From assembly GCA_034687125.1 (NCBI GenBank), contig JAQGBZ010000069.1, positions 62,001 through 126,000 of the forward strand: DNA of 64,000 bases. Reading direction: 5' to 3'. Positions 35,052 to 48,505 of the stretch are shown here, in pieces. The translations under genes were made by a program, and so were the position numbers. The notes under the pieces were generated by a model. It saw only the letters and a program-made list of their open reading frames with translations. It was not told where the DNA came from and did not search any database. The stretch comes from Neelides folsomi (taxonomy: Eukaryota > Arthropoda > Collembola > Neelipleona > Neelidae). Each line of letters begins with the position of its first letter. The first letter of the stretch is position 1.

Positions 35052-38000
35052 TTAAGGTCCTTGGGCCATGTTGTAAGCGCTGTTGTTGAGTGTTTTTAGT
35101 GTTGTGGTGGAACCAACACCTTTTCCACCTTCTTTGTGATCAGCGTGTTTCTCTTCTTCAAGATGTTCTTCTTTGCCAACCAGCGCACGATATTTCTTGG
35201 AAATTGCTGGCCAGTCACAAACAGTTTCAATTCTTTGGTTTGACCCTAAACTAGCCGTTGACCCAAGGCCATGCATAGAACCCATTCCTCCAGCTAAAGG
35301 ATCCTCTTGTGCCACGCTCAATTGCATCAAGTCACTCGCTACAAATTTAATTAAACGCGAATATCAAACACCTGAATCTTACAAATTAAATACAACATTT
35401 ACCTTTCGGTGAAACCGTGTTCTTTTTTCTAGAAAAGAAATTTTTCCAACCACCCTTTTGGATGGCTCCTTGATTCATCTTTGCTCCACGAGTTGTTCCT
35501 TTCATTTCCAATTTCAATGGATTGAAAGGTTCTAAGAGAATTTTTAATTAGTTAAAATAATAATTAATAATGAAATTGTCAATTGTGTGGTATATTATCG
35601 AATATATTTGTACGTATTACCAACCATATGCTTGCAGTGTTAAATTAAGTTAAAAATATAAAACCTTTTTTGAAATGACATTTGGAAAGTATCCATACAA
35701 TCCATGCAGTAAAAAGATTGATTGGTGACGCAGTTGCAGAAGTTCTATGCATATTACGAATTAGTTTTGCAAGACCGTATTTCCACTCAATGTCAGATTG
35801 TGCTTGGATTCTTTGATAAGTATCGGACATCATGGCAATGAGCAAGTTGATGAGGACGACGACGGAGACCAACATGTAAATTCCAAAAAAGATTTTGAAT
35901 AGAATTATGGTCCATCCTGGTTGTGCGATTTCGATCCTGAACAAACAAAGTAATTTTTATAGGCAATCTCAACTTCTCGATAAACACTGATCGTACGATA
36001 TTATTGGTATTTATGCACTTGTATAACTTTATTATCACAATAATTATGAATGCAACTTTGATTTATAATTTACCTCATATCATCAACGGATGTGAGACCA
36101 AAAAGGGCAAAGAATAAAAGTTCAAAAGAATCCAAAGGAGTAACAAGAACTGAAAGATTAAATAAAATTATTACACATCAAAAGATATCCCAATTTAAAT
36201 AATTCATAATATGGGTAAATAAAAATAATCCATACTTCCAGACGGAAGTCCATTAGTGAGGGTTTTTGGCGGATTCTTCGCGAGTTCTTCAGGATCTCGA
36301 ACCCAAAATGGATGATTTAGCGCTGCAACAACCATTGAGAATCCAATCATGAAAATTGAAAGTACAGCGAGGAAACGGGCCAAATCCTAATTCAGTTATT
36401 CAATCAGTTTATTTGGTTTAACTAATTTTAATTTTAAAAAATGAATGATATAAAAGTACTATCATATTATGAATTAAACGCTCACCTTCATCAAATTACC
36501 AATGATGATCGCCCATGGGCCAAAGAGATAATGAAAAGAAAGAAAGTCGAGAATTTGAACACACGCCAAAAGAGTTCCTACAGCAAATAATTGATTTCTT
36601 GCATAAAGCAAAACGCCATTGGACTCCGGATCGTTGAAAAAGAATCCAACAACATGGACGATTAATGCGAACATACAAAATGTGAGGACGGTCACCTAAA
36701 TTAAACAAATTAATAAATTACAATTACAATAAAAATGTACTATATAAACGTATAAAATGTTATTTGAACAAATGTCATTAACATGTTAATAACGAAATTA
36801 AGATATAAGGAATATTTTTCACCTTAATCCATCCAAGACCAGCTTTATCACTAGGATTTGTCACTTCAGAAATAAGAAGGCCTAAAAGCCAAGTTACCAA
36901 CATCCACTCATACCAAAAAGGGAAAAGATTTGTCCGAATGGGGAAAATGTCATCAATTGGCGTGATTGAAGTGAGCGAAAGGAGAATCATAAGATGAATG
37001 TGACTTGTCAAGTATGACATGAATTTGATAATTGGAATCTTGTAATATTTGTGCCCAAGTGGCAGTGACATCACAATCCAAACTGGAGGGCAAACGATGA
37101 AACTGAGGAAAAGTAAAAGCAACTTGTAGCTTTCCCATTCCAATTCCCCGACCCAAAGCTCTTGAAGATAACGTTGAACAACAGTGTGGGCAACGACCTG
37201 CATAATCACAATATAATATAACTAAATGTCAGTACTTTAAATCCCAATAATTAAAAGATAATAGAATTTATGAAAATGCTTAAAATTTACATCAAAGTAA
37301 TAAAACTCACCTCTTTCTGTTCTTTTTCAATGAGAACATCAAGAATTTGAACATTGTTTTTATCAACTGATCGAAGAACTTTTCCAGCGGATTCCGCCCC
37401 AGACGCAAGTGCCAAAAGCTCAGCCGCCATTGCTTCACAGTGTTTCGCCGCCGCTTTCAAATCCTTTTCACGTTCTTTTTCCTTAATAGTGCATTTACAA
37501 TTTATTTACACTGTACAACTGTACATATGATGTTTTCACTACATTTATAGAAAACGTATCTTCATTATCATTCATACTTGTTTTTACTAAAATTAAATAT
37601 ATTACATAAAACAATCTTATTAAAATTTTAAAACATCGACAATACGAGTAAAATTGTCAAATAATGTATTAAAAATAAAACCATTTCAACCTTAACATTG
37701 TGTTTGAAATACCAATAAAAATTATATGTATAAAAAACTTAAGGATTCGAGCGTTATAACTTCTAACTTCTATTCATTATACATTACAATATTATATTTA
37801 CTTAAATATCTTACAATTGATATACACATATTTAAATACCTTTACATTCTTTAAGATTAAATAATGTACTTATGTATAATACAGTATTTAACATTTTGAT
37901 AAAAATAAAGTTTTTTTATAAACATCAGCACAATAAACAATTATAGGTATTTATAAACACGAAATTGAAGTAAAGAATTGCGACGACAATAAAAGTGAAT

Positions 38001-41000
38001 ATAAAACTATACACATTACGCCGCGTGAAAACCAAATGATTCTTACTTTAGCAGAAACGATTTCCAGTGTAGCTGATAATTTCGCAGCAACATCCACCGG
38101 GGCTGGTGAGGAGAGGACGAACAGATCAATTGGTTCATTGTCATTGTTCTTTCCGCAAATTGTCAAGTTGAAAATAAACTGTTAGAAAGAATCAAATTAT
38201 TTAAATCAGCCTAATAAAGAATTCATCTAAAATTGCTTTTATAATAATTATCACGAAAGTTCATCGAAATCAAGATTAAAAATTTAGGGGAAAGAATAAG
38301 AACAGAGCCAACTGAACTACATAGAAATTCGAACAAGTGATATGAGCATTAGTGCGTATATCTATTAAAATAGTTTATATACCAATATTTCATTCTTAAT
38401 TAGAAAATCAATGATTCGTGCTCACTTTCCATGATCAAGGATAAAACAACAAGTCAAAGGATTATAAACAAGGGCCAAACAGATGAATAGAACAAATCTT
38501 AAAAAGTCTAGAACATTCCATTTCTTGAAACTAAAATGAATAATTTTCCAGGAGTTAACCTAATAAATAAATTCTAAATAAAGATAAATGAATTAACCTC
38601 GTTATCCTCCATAAGCGCATACGTGTCGTGATCTTTCCTCATAAGATACATAAGAGCTGGAATGTGATTTTCTGCCGCGGCGAACCAAATTGGACTTTGG
38701 CCTTTTGAATTCTTCGCAAGAGGCGAAGCCCCGCTTTCAACAAGAAGCTTGATGACTTCCAAATTACCAGCTTGAGCCGCACAATGCAAGGGTGTCCAAC
38801 TTTCCTAAAATAATTATTAATTCCAATCATAAGTAGAATAAGATCATTGATACATTTATAAAAGATGAAAATACTTTATCAACGGCATCAATTTCAGCTC
38901 CTTGACCAAGCAGGATTTCGCACATTTGTAAATGGCCTTTATCAGCCGCAAGGTGAAGGCCCGTTTTTCCACTTTTGTCCTTTGACTCTAAAAGTTCTGA
39001 AGAACGACTGAGGAGTAAACCAACGACAGTAACGTGACCTCCAATACAAGCTAAATGGAGTGGATTAAACCCCTAAAATGATGAATCATAATTAGAAATT
39101 ATATCTTAATTAACCTTAAATACGATATTTCAATTAAATGTCATATATTAATATTGTAATATTGCAATAAAAATTACAAAATTGGCAGTTGGAGCATCCA
39201 CTTGAACTCCTGGATAATTGAGCAAAAGTCGAACTACGTTTTCTTCCCCTGAAAATGCACCGAGATGAAGAGGAGTGAGCCCGGATTCCAAACCGAGTTC
39301 TTTGAGAAAACTCGCAGCGAGTGAAACCGGCGGATCCGAAGGAGTTGTGCCGGAAATGTGTGTTAAAAGCTCTCGCACCGTTTCTGATTGTCCAAAATGA
39401 GCCGCTATGTGGAGAGCATTCAGTCCAAGTTTTCTTGAAGTCAATTGAACTGCATCTGCGTTCCTCAAAGCGTCTATCACATTTGTATGGCCATTTTTAG
39501 CTGCCGAATGAACAGCAGCGTAACCAGCCTAAAATTCATCAAAACATGTTTATGATTCATTTTCCAATTTGAATAAATAAAAAATACAAACCTTGTTTTC
39601 GTCTGTTGCGGAAGCTCCAGCATCTAAAAGACTTTTAACAAGTTCAGCATGACCACCTTCAGCTGCTAATTGAAGTGCCGTCGCATCCGTTGTTCGATTC
39701 CTTGCAGAGATCACACCGTTCTTGTCAAACTTCATCAATTCTTCTAATACAGAAATGGAGCCTTGCATGGCAGCCAAATGCGCACAAGTACTTCCATCCT
39801 AATATTATATTTGATTAAAAACTTAATTAGCAAATTAAATTATATTTGTAGATTAGAAGTAAATTATGTAGTTGATTATGCATTATACAATGTATAAGTA
39901 CATAACATAAATATGTACATTGTCCTATGACATGCATCTGAAGATTAAGTATTAATACATTAATAGTATTAAGTATAATCTAATTAAAATTGAACGTCTT
40001 TTTACTTTAGTAGAAGATGTGACAAGGGTACTCTGATGCTTGAGAAACAATTTGATCACATCTGAATGATTATTCTGAGCAGCCAAATGAATAGGTTTTT
40101 GCCCTTTTTCATCCGTAGCATCTGAACTAGCTCTTAAACCCATCAAGAGACGACAAACCTTTAAAATTAAAATAAATAATATTATAATCCGATTTATAAG
40201 AGTTATAATTTTGGATAAAAAAATATTTTTAATAGAAAATATAATTTTAGTAATCTTCAAGTTGAGGATTACTTCAAGCTGTCCAGCTTCTGCGGCCAAA
40301 TGCAACGGTGTTTGTTTTTTCAAAGTGACCACATCAACATATGCAGAATACTCTTGAATGAGGAAAATACAAAGTTTCTTGAAACCCTTCTTTGCAGCAT
40401 AATGAAGAGCTGTGAACCCAATCCGAGACTTTGCATTTATATAAGCCTTGTGATTCAATAACAATCCGCAAACTTCTTGGAAGCCATGTTCAGCAGCTAA
40501 ATGAAGAGCAGATCGTCCTTCATTGTCAAACACATCAACACGAGCAGAGTTCTCAAGGAGGGTCCGAACTACGTCAATGTGACCTTTGTGACAAGCGAGG
40601 AGAAGAGGCGACCAGCCTTTGTTTGATTGTTTATTCAAAGCTCTTTGAGATTCCACTACGGTCATTCTGCTTAGCATTTCTTTCATGATTTCATTGTTCC
40701 CTTCTTTTGCACAATAATGGAAAGGACTTTCGTGACTTTCTTTGGTGGCGAGAGACGTCGACGCTCCACCGTTCATGAGCAATTGTGCAATTTCTCGTCC
40801 ATCGTCAGTGAAGGTTTTCCCTGGGAAGGGACGACTCAGCTTTGAGGCGTAATGCATGGCGCTTTCCCCAGTTACCTGAAAGTGTTGGAAATAAATTTAA
40901 CATTAATCAATTATTATTATAATTACTTATAATACTTAAATGGACTTTATAATAATTAATTAATATTAACCATCATTAATTATTTAACATTAATGACACC

Positions 41001-44000
41001 TACTGTTGTAATATTAATATAATCAGCCATGGCCTTTTCTCCCTTTTCTTTATGAACAAATTGAAGTAAGACTTTGAGAACTTGGAGATGTCCATGTCGA
41101 CAAGCCAAATGCAAAGGTGTTTCACCGTTCTAAATAAATAAAATAAATAATAATTATTACCAATAAATAAATTTATTAATTGATAGCATTGGAAGTCTTT
41201 TTCTCAAAAGGTACTCTACACGTCTCTTTAAACTTGAAAATTAATTAGGCAAAATTACTTTTGACTTTTGAACAGGATCAGAACCATCATTAATTAAAAG
41301 CCGGATAATTCGAAGACGCCCATGCCTTGCTGCAACGTGCAGAGGAGTTTCTCCATTTTCCATAATGATATTTGGATCTGCTCCGGATTTGAGTAGCATT
41401 TGAGCACATTTATCCCCATCGTTTACACGAGCGGCAATATGGAGGGGCGTTTCCTGATTTTTCCCACCTTTTGACAAAATATCATTTTAAAGGCTTTCAA
41501 AATAGATATTCGAAAAATAATTATAATTTATAAACTATAATTTAGATTCAAATATTTATATAATAAATAAAAATTAGAAAATTAATGTTTTGATTACCTT
41601 TAATATGAACTTGAGCTCCATATCCTAATAATGTTTCAACAACTTGTGGCTTTCCATATTGTACAGCTATATGCAAGGCCGTGTAATTGTCCTAAAAGAG
41701 TTCATATTAAGAGACTGGTTAAGTTATAAAATCATTATTACATGATTTTAAAACTTCATTAGTATTTTATAAACCCATTTGAAAAGATTAGTAAATGAGT
41801 ATCTGCAATTAGTTAAGTATGGTATAATGCGTAAGAATTTCACTTAAAGGATTACATTAGTTGTTGCATCCACTTTCTCTCCCTTTTCCAGAAGTTTGCA
41901 AATGAGAGGACCGTGACCATTCCTGGCCGCAATATGAAGACTTCTTGCTCCACTTTTATTTGGCATTTGAAGCGGAACGCCTTTTTTGAAAAGTGCCATT
42001 GCAGTTTCTGGATGGCCGTGAAAAGACGCAATGTGCATCAATGTGCTTCCATCCTTTGTTCGTCTTTGGACGCTCACTTTGAATTTTTCAGCAAGTAATT
42101 CAATTATACCTGTGTGCCCGTGCTCTGCTGCGACATGAATTGGAGTCCGATCTGATAGTCAATATTATTCACATTAATTATTCAGAAACACAATGGCAAA
42201 TCAAATTATTTTTTATGTTTGTCAAATTCCTGATAATAATTAATAAAATAGGCAAATGATGCATCGCATAATGTCAAATAAACAGGGTAGTCATTTCATT
42301 GGAAATCCATAATTAAAAATTGATTTGATCAATATACCTTCCTTGTCTGCAATATTCGGGTTCGCTTTAGCCATATAGAAAAACTTTACAATGTTTTCGT
42401 CTCCCATTGTAGAAGCGATATGCAGAGCCGTTTGGCCATCACTCTATAAATAATTATAATATAATTCAAATGGGTAATTCTTAAATTAAGGATTTCAGAT
42501 TTTGACCATCATAACTAATAAAATTAAACATAAACTAAACATAAACTAATTAAATTAACTACGTATTTATAATTATGAAATAATGTAATATTGTTTAAGA
42601 TTTACATTCTTAGCATCAACATTAGCTCCAGCATCCACAAAAAGCCTTGCAATGTCCAAATCCTTTTTCCGTATTGCGAGATGAAGTGGAGTTTCTTTTT
42701 CCGTCCCTGTTGGCATTCTCATTTGATCGTAGCCCATATGATGAAGTAGTTGCTGACATGCACTTCGATTCCCAGATTCTAATGCAGTGATTAAAGGAAT
42801 ATTCCCATCCTATAAAGAAATGTTAAATATAAAAAATACTCATATATTGAATATTGTTAAAAATTCAATACAATGAAATATAAAAATGGGCTTTAGTTTA
42901 ATTACTGAGTTTTTGGCCAACCGAGCGTCTTTTGCAGCAACATGTAAGAGGGATTTGAGGATATTTGTCCCATTGCCTGATGGTCTTTTACAAGCCATAT
43001 GAAGAGCCGTTTCTTTCTTTTCTTCGGTTGCTGCAGTTGTATCAGCTTTTTTAAAGAGAAGAAAACGAACAGTTTCATCTCGAGCATGAGCTGCTGCTAT
43101 AATTAACGGCGTTTCGCCATCCTAGGTAAATTGATAAAATAAGATATTCGAACTTTCATTAACAAAAATAAGTTTAATAATCAATAACTATTGCATTATT
43201 AATCATCATTACTATACCTTGTTCTTTCCATTGAGATCGCATCCTAATGCAAGCATTCTTTCAGCAATTGGAATTCTACTTTCTTTAATTGCGTACATAA
43301 ATGGTGTCCATCCTGTAGTCTGTAATATAATTTTAAATTATACAACAATACTGAGAATTAAGGTGAACATTTAAAATATGCATATTAAATATAAAAGATC
43401 ATTAGTAAAGTAAGTATTGTATTCAAACCTCATCTCCGACTCCAACCAGAGGTTTGGTCATTTCTCCGATGAGAACTGCTTTCTCGAATGCTCTAATACA
43501 AGACTCAACTCCTTGCCAATCTCCTTTGGCACATGCTGCTAAAAGTTTAGCCGGCACAGCGGCCGCCGTTCCTGCTTCTTCTTTTCGTTCTTTTTTCACT
43601 CGAAAGCTTTTTTTCTTCTCACCAGCTTTGGGTCTTTCCTTTTTGTCACCTTTGGGGGAATCTTTGTCTGCTTCGTCAGAAGCTGTTTGTTCTCCATTTG
43701 GGTCACTCGTTGCTTCTGTCGAGTCCTTCCCTTCCACTTTGACCTTCCCATCTGCTTTGTCTTTAGCCTTTGCCTGTTTCCGTTTACCTTTAGCTGTTTG
43801 GTTTGGGTCTTCTTCTGTTGCTGGCTTTTTTGTTGCAGAACGACCTGTTCGCCATTTACCACCCGCCTTTACGTATCTGGTTTTAGGGCCAGTCCAGAGT
43901 TTGCCAACTGTTGACGTTCCATATCGAATTGTTGATACTGGAAAATCCCCATCTTGTCTTGAAGGAAGTCTAAGAAAAATTCTTATAAATTAAATCTCGA

Positions 44001-44622
44001 ATATCATTTAATTAATGTACTTAAGAGTAGCTTATACTAATAAGATGAAAAATATAATTATTCATTTATCCAATTCAATAATTATTATAAAAGTTTACTT
44101 CGGATGACTTCCGGATTTCTTTTTGTCCAACAGTGCAGAAAGAGAAGCAAATGGATCATCATAAGCTTTCAAATTTTCCATTGATTTGCTACGTCCGGAT
44201 TCCTCCTCGACATTTTTGAGCCGCTCTGCTTCAATACGTTCAAGCAAAGCGTCCAACTTCTGCTCGACAATAGCTTTAGCATCAACAATGGCTTTTCTTT
44301 TCTTTTTCTTTTTCGCCTTCGGCGTTTGCTGTTTCCTCACAGGAGACATATCTTGTTCCACGTCAATGGAAATGTCTGGAGGTTTCTTCTCAGGGGAAAT
44401 TTTACGTGGACGAAGGACAGAGCTTCTTTTGGTAAACATGACTTTGGAAGGAGACGTCGTTGAGGAGGGTTGATGCGGAAGACGTTTCCTGGCTCCAGAA
44501 GGGACAGCGTTTTCATCACCAGGGAACATTTGACTTGTGACATCTTGGTAATATGACTTTGAAGTGATGTAGGGGGACTCAAGGACTGGGATGCGAGACT
44601 TGGCTGATCGTTGTTTCGCCAT
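35052..44622 (-). CDS. nompC: NompC / TRPN mechanotransduction channel, 25 exons, 1979 aa
   Basis: Minus-strand exons run from 44622-44099 (exon 1) to 35338-35052 (exon 25). All junctions agree in phase and sum to 5940 nt. Exons 1-2 encode a Lys/Glu-rich N-terminus of about 355 residues. Exons 3-16 encode the ankyrin array, in which units such as GETPLHVAARHGRL and RSALHLAAEHGFQEVCGLLL repeat about every 33 residues, as in the 29-repeat fly protein. Exons 17-18 are the linker. Exons 19-23 are the TRP channel: S1 near LLLLFLSFIVCPPVW, pore helix SFELLFFALFG, S6 FGIYMLVSVVVLINLLIAMM and TRP helix DIEWKYGLAKLIRNMHR. Exons 24-25 are the C-terminal tail with VCDWPAISKKYRALVG. NompC is the gating-spring channel of arthropod touch and hearing neurons. 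Exons: 44099-44622, 43429-43969, 43218-43319, 42906-43121, 42606-42809, 42338-42443, 41856-42151, 41598-41691, 41259-41467, 41004-41129, 40273-40875, 40006-40158, 39592-39798, 39178-39528, 38875-39072, 38598-38804, 38047-38178, 37311-37481, 36823-37197, 36486-36695, 36236-36386, 36074-36149, 35665-35936, 35403-35531, 35052-35338. Confidence 0.97.
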
Positions 44623-45435
44623 TTAAATTACCCTTCTTTTTTAACTCTTTAAATTCACCTTAGTCTTTAAATTCACCTTATCTTTCAAACTCACCTTACT
44701 CTTTCAAATTAAGGAGAGAACTGAGAGAAAGGAGAAATATATTTCCGGGAATCTGTGCCGGATGAAATCTTGAAGATCTGTGCAGGTTATGCCCCTGATT
44801 TCCTTCTCGTGATAAACTCATTTCCCACTCACTCTCTGCCCTAGATCCAATTCCCTTCTTCTCCACTTTCACTTACTCTATAAAAAGTAAGAGAAAATCT
44901 ACAAAATTCCCCAATCGCATTCCTATCCACGCCAACCTTTATACACTTCACTCATACTTTTAACCTTAAACATTGCGTTAGATAAAAATCCACTGGGTGT
45001 AATTCAGATATGAAAACTAAAAAATGAACCCTCGTTTCACCATAAATACAGCAAATATTTGTATGATGTTTAATTTCTAGAATTTTTTCCCCAAAGTGGC
45101 TTATTATTATATTATACTTATTTCAAACATTAAATATTTACAAGAGTAAACTAAACAATATTATTTCTTATATTTGTACACAAGTAGTTGAAAACATAAA
45201 AAGGATAACGATAAACAATTAATTACTACTTATTACCTGTTCCTTATTCTCATCCTCTGCACGGCACCAGCATGACTGTATCTATAATTTTATTATAATG
45301 ATTTTCATATATTTTATTGGTCTATTAAAAATAAAAACAGCAATTTCAAACAATGTGTTTTATTACTTATTGTTAGTTTTTCAATTTTATAAAATGCCAA
45401 AATGAAGGGAAAAGAAGTGGGGAAGTCACCAATAT
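44623..45435. other. nompC upstream region
   Basis: Starts with the tandem repeat at 44640-44712, then a pyrimidine-rich, less AT-rich stretch to about 45000 (probable 5' UTR and promoter), then AT-rich spacer next to the 3' end of the gustatory-type receptor. Confidence 0.5.
44640..44712. repeat. Short tandem repeat upstream of the nompC start
   Basis: About 3.5 copies of an ~18-bp unit CTTTMAAATTCACCTTA sit within 90 bp of the nompC ATG, probably in its 5' UTR. Confidence 0.7.
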
Positions 45436-46755
45436 TTATTTAAGCAATAAAAGGGAAATCATATTATTTAAAACAAGATTAAGGATGATAAGCAATGCTT
45501 TATTATCTAAAATAAAGAAATTCCCCATTTCCAGATAAATTCCTTTGCAAGATCTTAAAAACCTTCTTCTGGACTTTTTCGACCCTTTGGATCCACAAAG
45601 GAGCAGAACTTTGTGCTTTTGAAACATCCCCGATGATCCGCTCAAGGAGTTTGCTACATTGCAAATTTTAATTTCAACGTTCAACATAAGGAAGTTGATG
45701 ACTGGCCAGGGCATGTATTGCCACAAGTATAAGATGGGATCTAATTTAAACAACTCAAAGTATTTCACACTCACGTACAAAATGACCGTGTGGATAAGAA
45801 ATATGAAGGAAAGGGAAAGGATGGAAATTTCATAGGCGAAAGTTCGGAAAACACTTTTTAAAACTTGTTGTTCTCTGTACAATTGGAAAATTCCGGCTTC
45901 ACTGCGAAACCTCCAAGGATTCTTCAAAGTTTCGCTCAACCAGAATGAACTTTGCTTCATATAAATATAATAAGTCATGACCATGAACATTGGAACGATT
46001 TGAAGATTTACACAATAAAACAAGTAAAATGGATAAATTAAAATCTTCCATATAACACTGCGTAAATTGAAGTAATTGACTAAGTGATTGTATATGTAAA
46101 TGTTGAATGGATCTTGATCACGGAAGAAAAAGATTCCCGAATAAAAGATGGATTGGACAATTACAAGGAAAATGGCCAAAGGGATGAATAAATTTAAGAG
46201 TTTTGCGCTCTTCTTTTTCTCTTCAATCTTCAATTCTCTGATTGTGGAAAAATCCTCTAAATTATCAAAAAAATATTTTTTAGATAATTATCATTCGTTT
46301 AAAAATTAGTTTATCAAAAAATTAGTTAATTTTATTAAATGTTTTTAAATAATAATACTTTATAATGAAATGTATTATATTCAATTGCATATTTTACTCT
46401 GATATTGGTATTCTATTTTAAGAAGCTGAGTAGTAAAATTAACAATATCTTTCTGGTAGTAAACGACTTGGGCATTAAAGACTGTGCCAAATGTGGCAGC
46501 TAGAAGTGCAAAAACATTTAGTAACAGAGAAAAAACTCCCATTTTTCTAATCTGACTTCGAAAAACGTCGGAGAAAAATTGAATAACGAATGCAATAATT
46601 ACTGCCAAATTCAAAAGCAGACTTTTAAATTCATTTTTCTTTCTGCCACAATATTTAAGAGATGACGTCTTTTCATCCCATTCGATTGACATGTTGAATT
46701 TACCAACTGATTTGAAAAGAAACAAAATCCAAGCAAGATTTTTTGCTGTCAACAT
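45436..46755 (-). CDS. Gustatory-receptor-like seven-helix chemoreceptor
   Basis: Two exons (46755-46398 and 46256-45436) join at phase 1 and give 392 residues. Hydrophobic segments include LLLNLAVIIAFVIQFFSDVF, GVFSLLLNVFALLAATFGTV, LFIPLAIFLVIVQSIFYSGI, QIVPMFMVMTYYIY, ISILSLSFIFLIHTVILYV and a final FFILDNKALLIILNLVLN helix. The short motif WRFRSEAGIFQLYREQQVL after helix 4 and the basic run KGSKKSRRRFLRSCKG before the last helix fit this receptor type. It shares design with the receptor at 21849-23316 but has a different exon count. No signal peptide; inverted-topology receptor expected. Ligand unknown. Confidence 0.75.
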
Positions 46756-47467
46756 TTTGTTAATCTTTTGAAATATTTACAATGATGAACCAAAATCATA
46801 ATAGTATTTATTTTCTTTTCGAATGTTAATTATAACAATCATTACATAACTTTTATAAAATAAATAAAGAATTTGGTTCCAAAAAATAAATGCTTAGTTT
46901 CTGGATATAAGCTGATTTCTAACTAACGTTAAGATGTAACTACTATTACTGTACATCTACCAACATTATTTTATTTTACATTGATGCTAAATTTATTGAT
47001 TTAATTGAATATCAAAGAATTCTTATATGAGTATTGTCATATTTGTCTTGTGTGTTTTATTGGGCCAATAGAAATTGAATTGAAATCAAAATTAAATCTG
47101 TGAGAAGTTTAATTTAAATTCATCAAATAATAACTCAATGTTAAAAGGTTAAATACCTAACATGTAAAAAGGATAAATTCAACTTCCTGCGTTTGATTTG
47201 TATATACCACAACTTATAATTTCTGATGTAGAATAAGATATATAAAAATACTGATATGTGTGTCATAAATATTATGTGGTCGAATAATGTGAATTTATTC
47301 CATGAAGTATTATCGAGTTAACATTAAAAGGGTTGAACCAATTAGTCTGTTGATCAACTTATTGATTTCATTCATTTGCATAACGTTTATCTCTTTTAAT
47401 ATAAGTAGAACCTTTATGTAAAATAATCATAACCATTCACAGATCGGTTTTTTAGCTTTTAATTTAC
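46756..47467. other. Gene-free spacer
   Basis: AT-rich. Checked for the missing C-terminal exons of the SLC16-like fragment and found none. Confidence 0.4.
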
Positions 47468-48170
47468 CTTGAAGGAAAGCGTATGGCATATAAAATCCTA
47501 ACATGAGAATTCCACTAGATATAGCTAATAGCATGAAGGTCGAGGAGCAAAAATAGAGAGAATTTCTTTTCCAGAAAGAATCGTGAGAAATTTCGGTTTT
47601 CTCTTTGTTGTTTTTCGAGTTTAAAATATGGCGGTGGTCTCATTAATCCAACAAAGATGAATCCAATGAGAACAAAACAAGTTTGGATTAAAATGGCTTC
47701 TCTCCATCCTAACTCCTTGGCTAATTCCGTAATCAATATAGGGAACACCATTGTTCCTACTCCTGTCCTATTTATTACATTATTTGCATTAAATTATGTA
47801 AAGAACATTGCCTTACAAAAATATAATTTATCAAATCAAAGAGCATTTCTTGTAAATTACCCACGAAGGGTCAAACCCGTTGCTAAAGATCGTCTTTTTT
47901 TCAAAATAAAGTCCAACAATGACAATTGAAGGGCTAAATCTGTTTATAATATTAAAATTAAATTATTTAATTAAATTATTGATATATCTTGAACCATAGT
48001 TCGTATACACAGATATTACGAAAAGATACACAGATATACATAATACTTATATAATATAATTATGTAATACGTTATGTGTCATAGTAGTTTTTATTACATA
48101 AGACCAAACCCAATTCCACCGAGTAAGGCATAGAAAAAGATGAAAATGAAAATATTGGGTTTGTCATCTA
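47468..48170 (-). pseudogene. Fragment of an SLC16/MCT-like MFS transporter
   Basis: Minus-strand pieces about 48170-48098, 47939-47865 and 47767-47468 read in order through monocarboxylate-transporter landmarks. These are FFYALLGGIGFGL (helix 4), IFSPSIVIVGLYFEKK (helix 5 start) and TGVGTMVFPILITELAKELG with GWREAILIQTCFVLIGF (helices 5-6). After RPPPYF the frame must shift by one base to reach the helix-7-like TFMLLAISSGILMLGFYMPY. Helices 1-3 and 8-12 are not found on either side. A decayed fragment is the simplest reading; a wrongly assembled gene is possible. Confidence 0.65.
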
Positions 48171-48505
48171 TAGCTATATGGTAAATCCATGTAAATGTAA
48201 ATGTAAATTTATTGTCAAAAGGGAATAACTTGCACTTGTTAGAAGAGGAAAATTGGTGAAAATAGTCTTGGGAATACATGCGGATTTAATGAAGACGATG
48301 TTGTGGACGACAAAGGATCTTCCATTGGATCTTCAATTTCAATTCTTATGACTCTAATTATATTATTTCCTTATTTTTATCCAATGTGTTAATTATTAAC
48401 TCAAGTTCTTAATTGAAGAATACTCAAATGAAATAAATAAATATCTGTGGATTTAAATTTAATTTTTTATCTTGAGATTTTTATTTACATTTTTAAACAT
48501 TTATT

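Noticed and set aside
43454..43993. Long plus-strand frame opposite nompC exon 2
   Set aside because: Antisense shadow of a Lys/Glu-rich coding exon, which rarely gives stop codons on the other strand.
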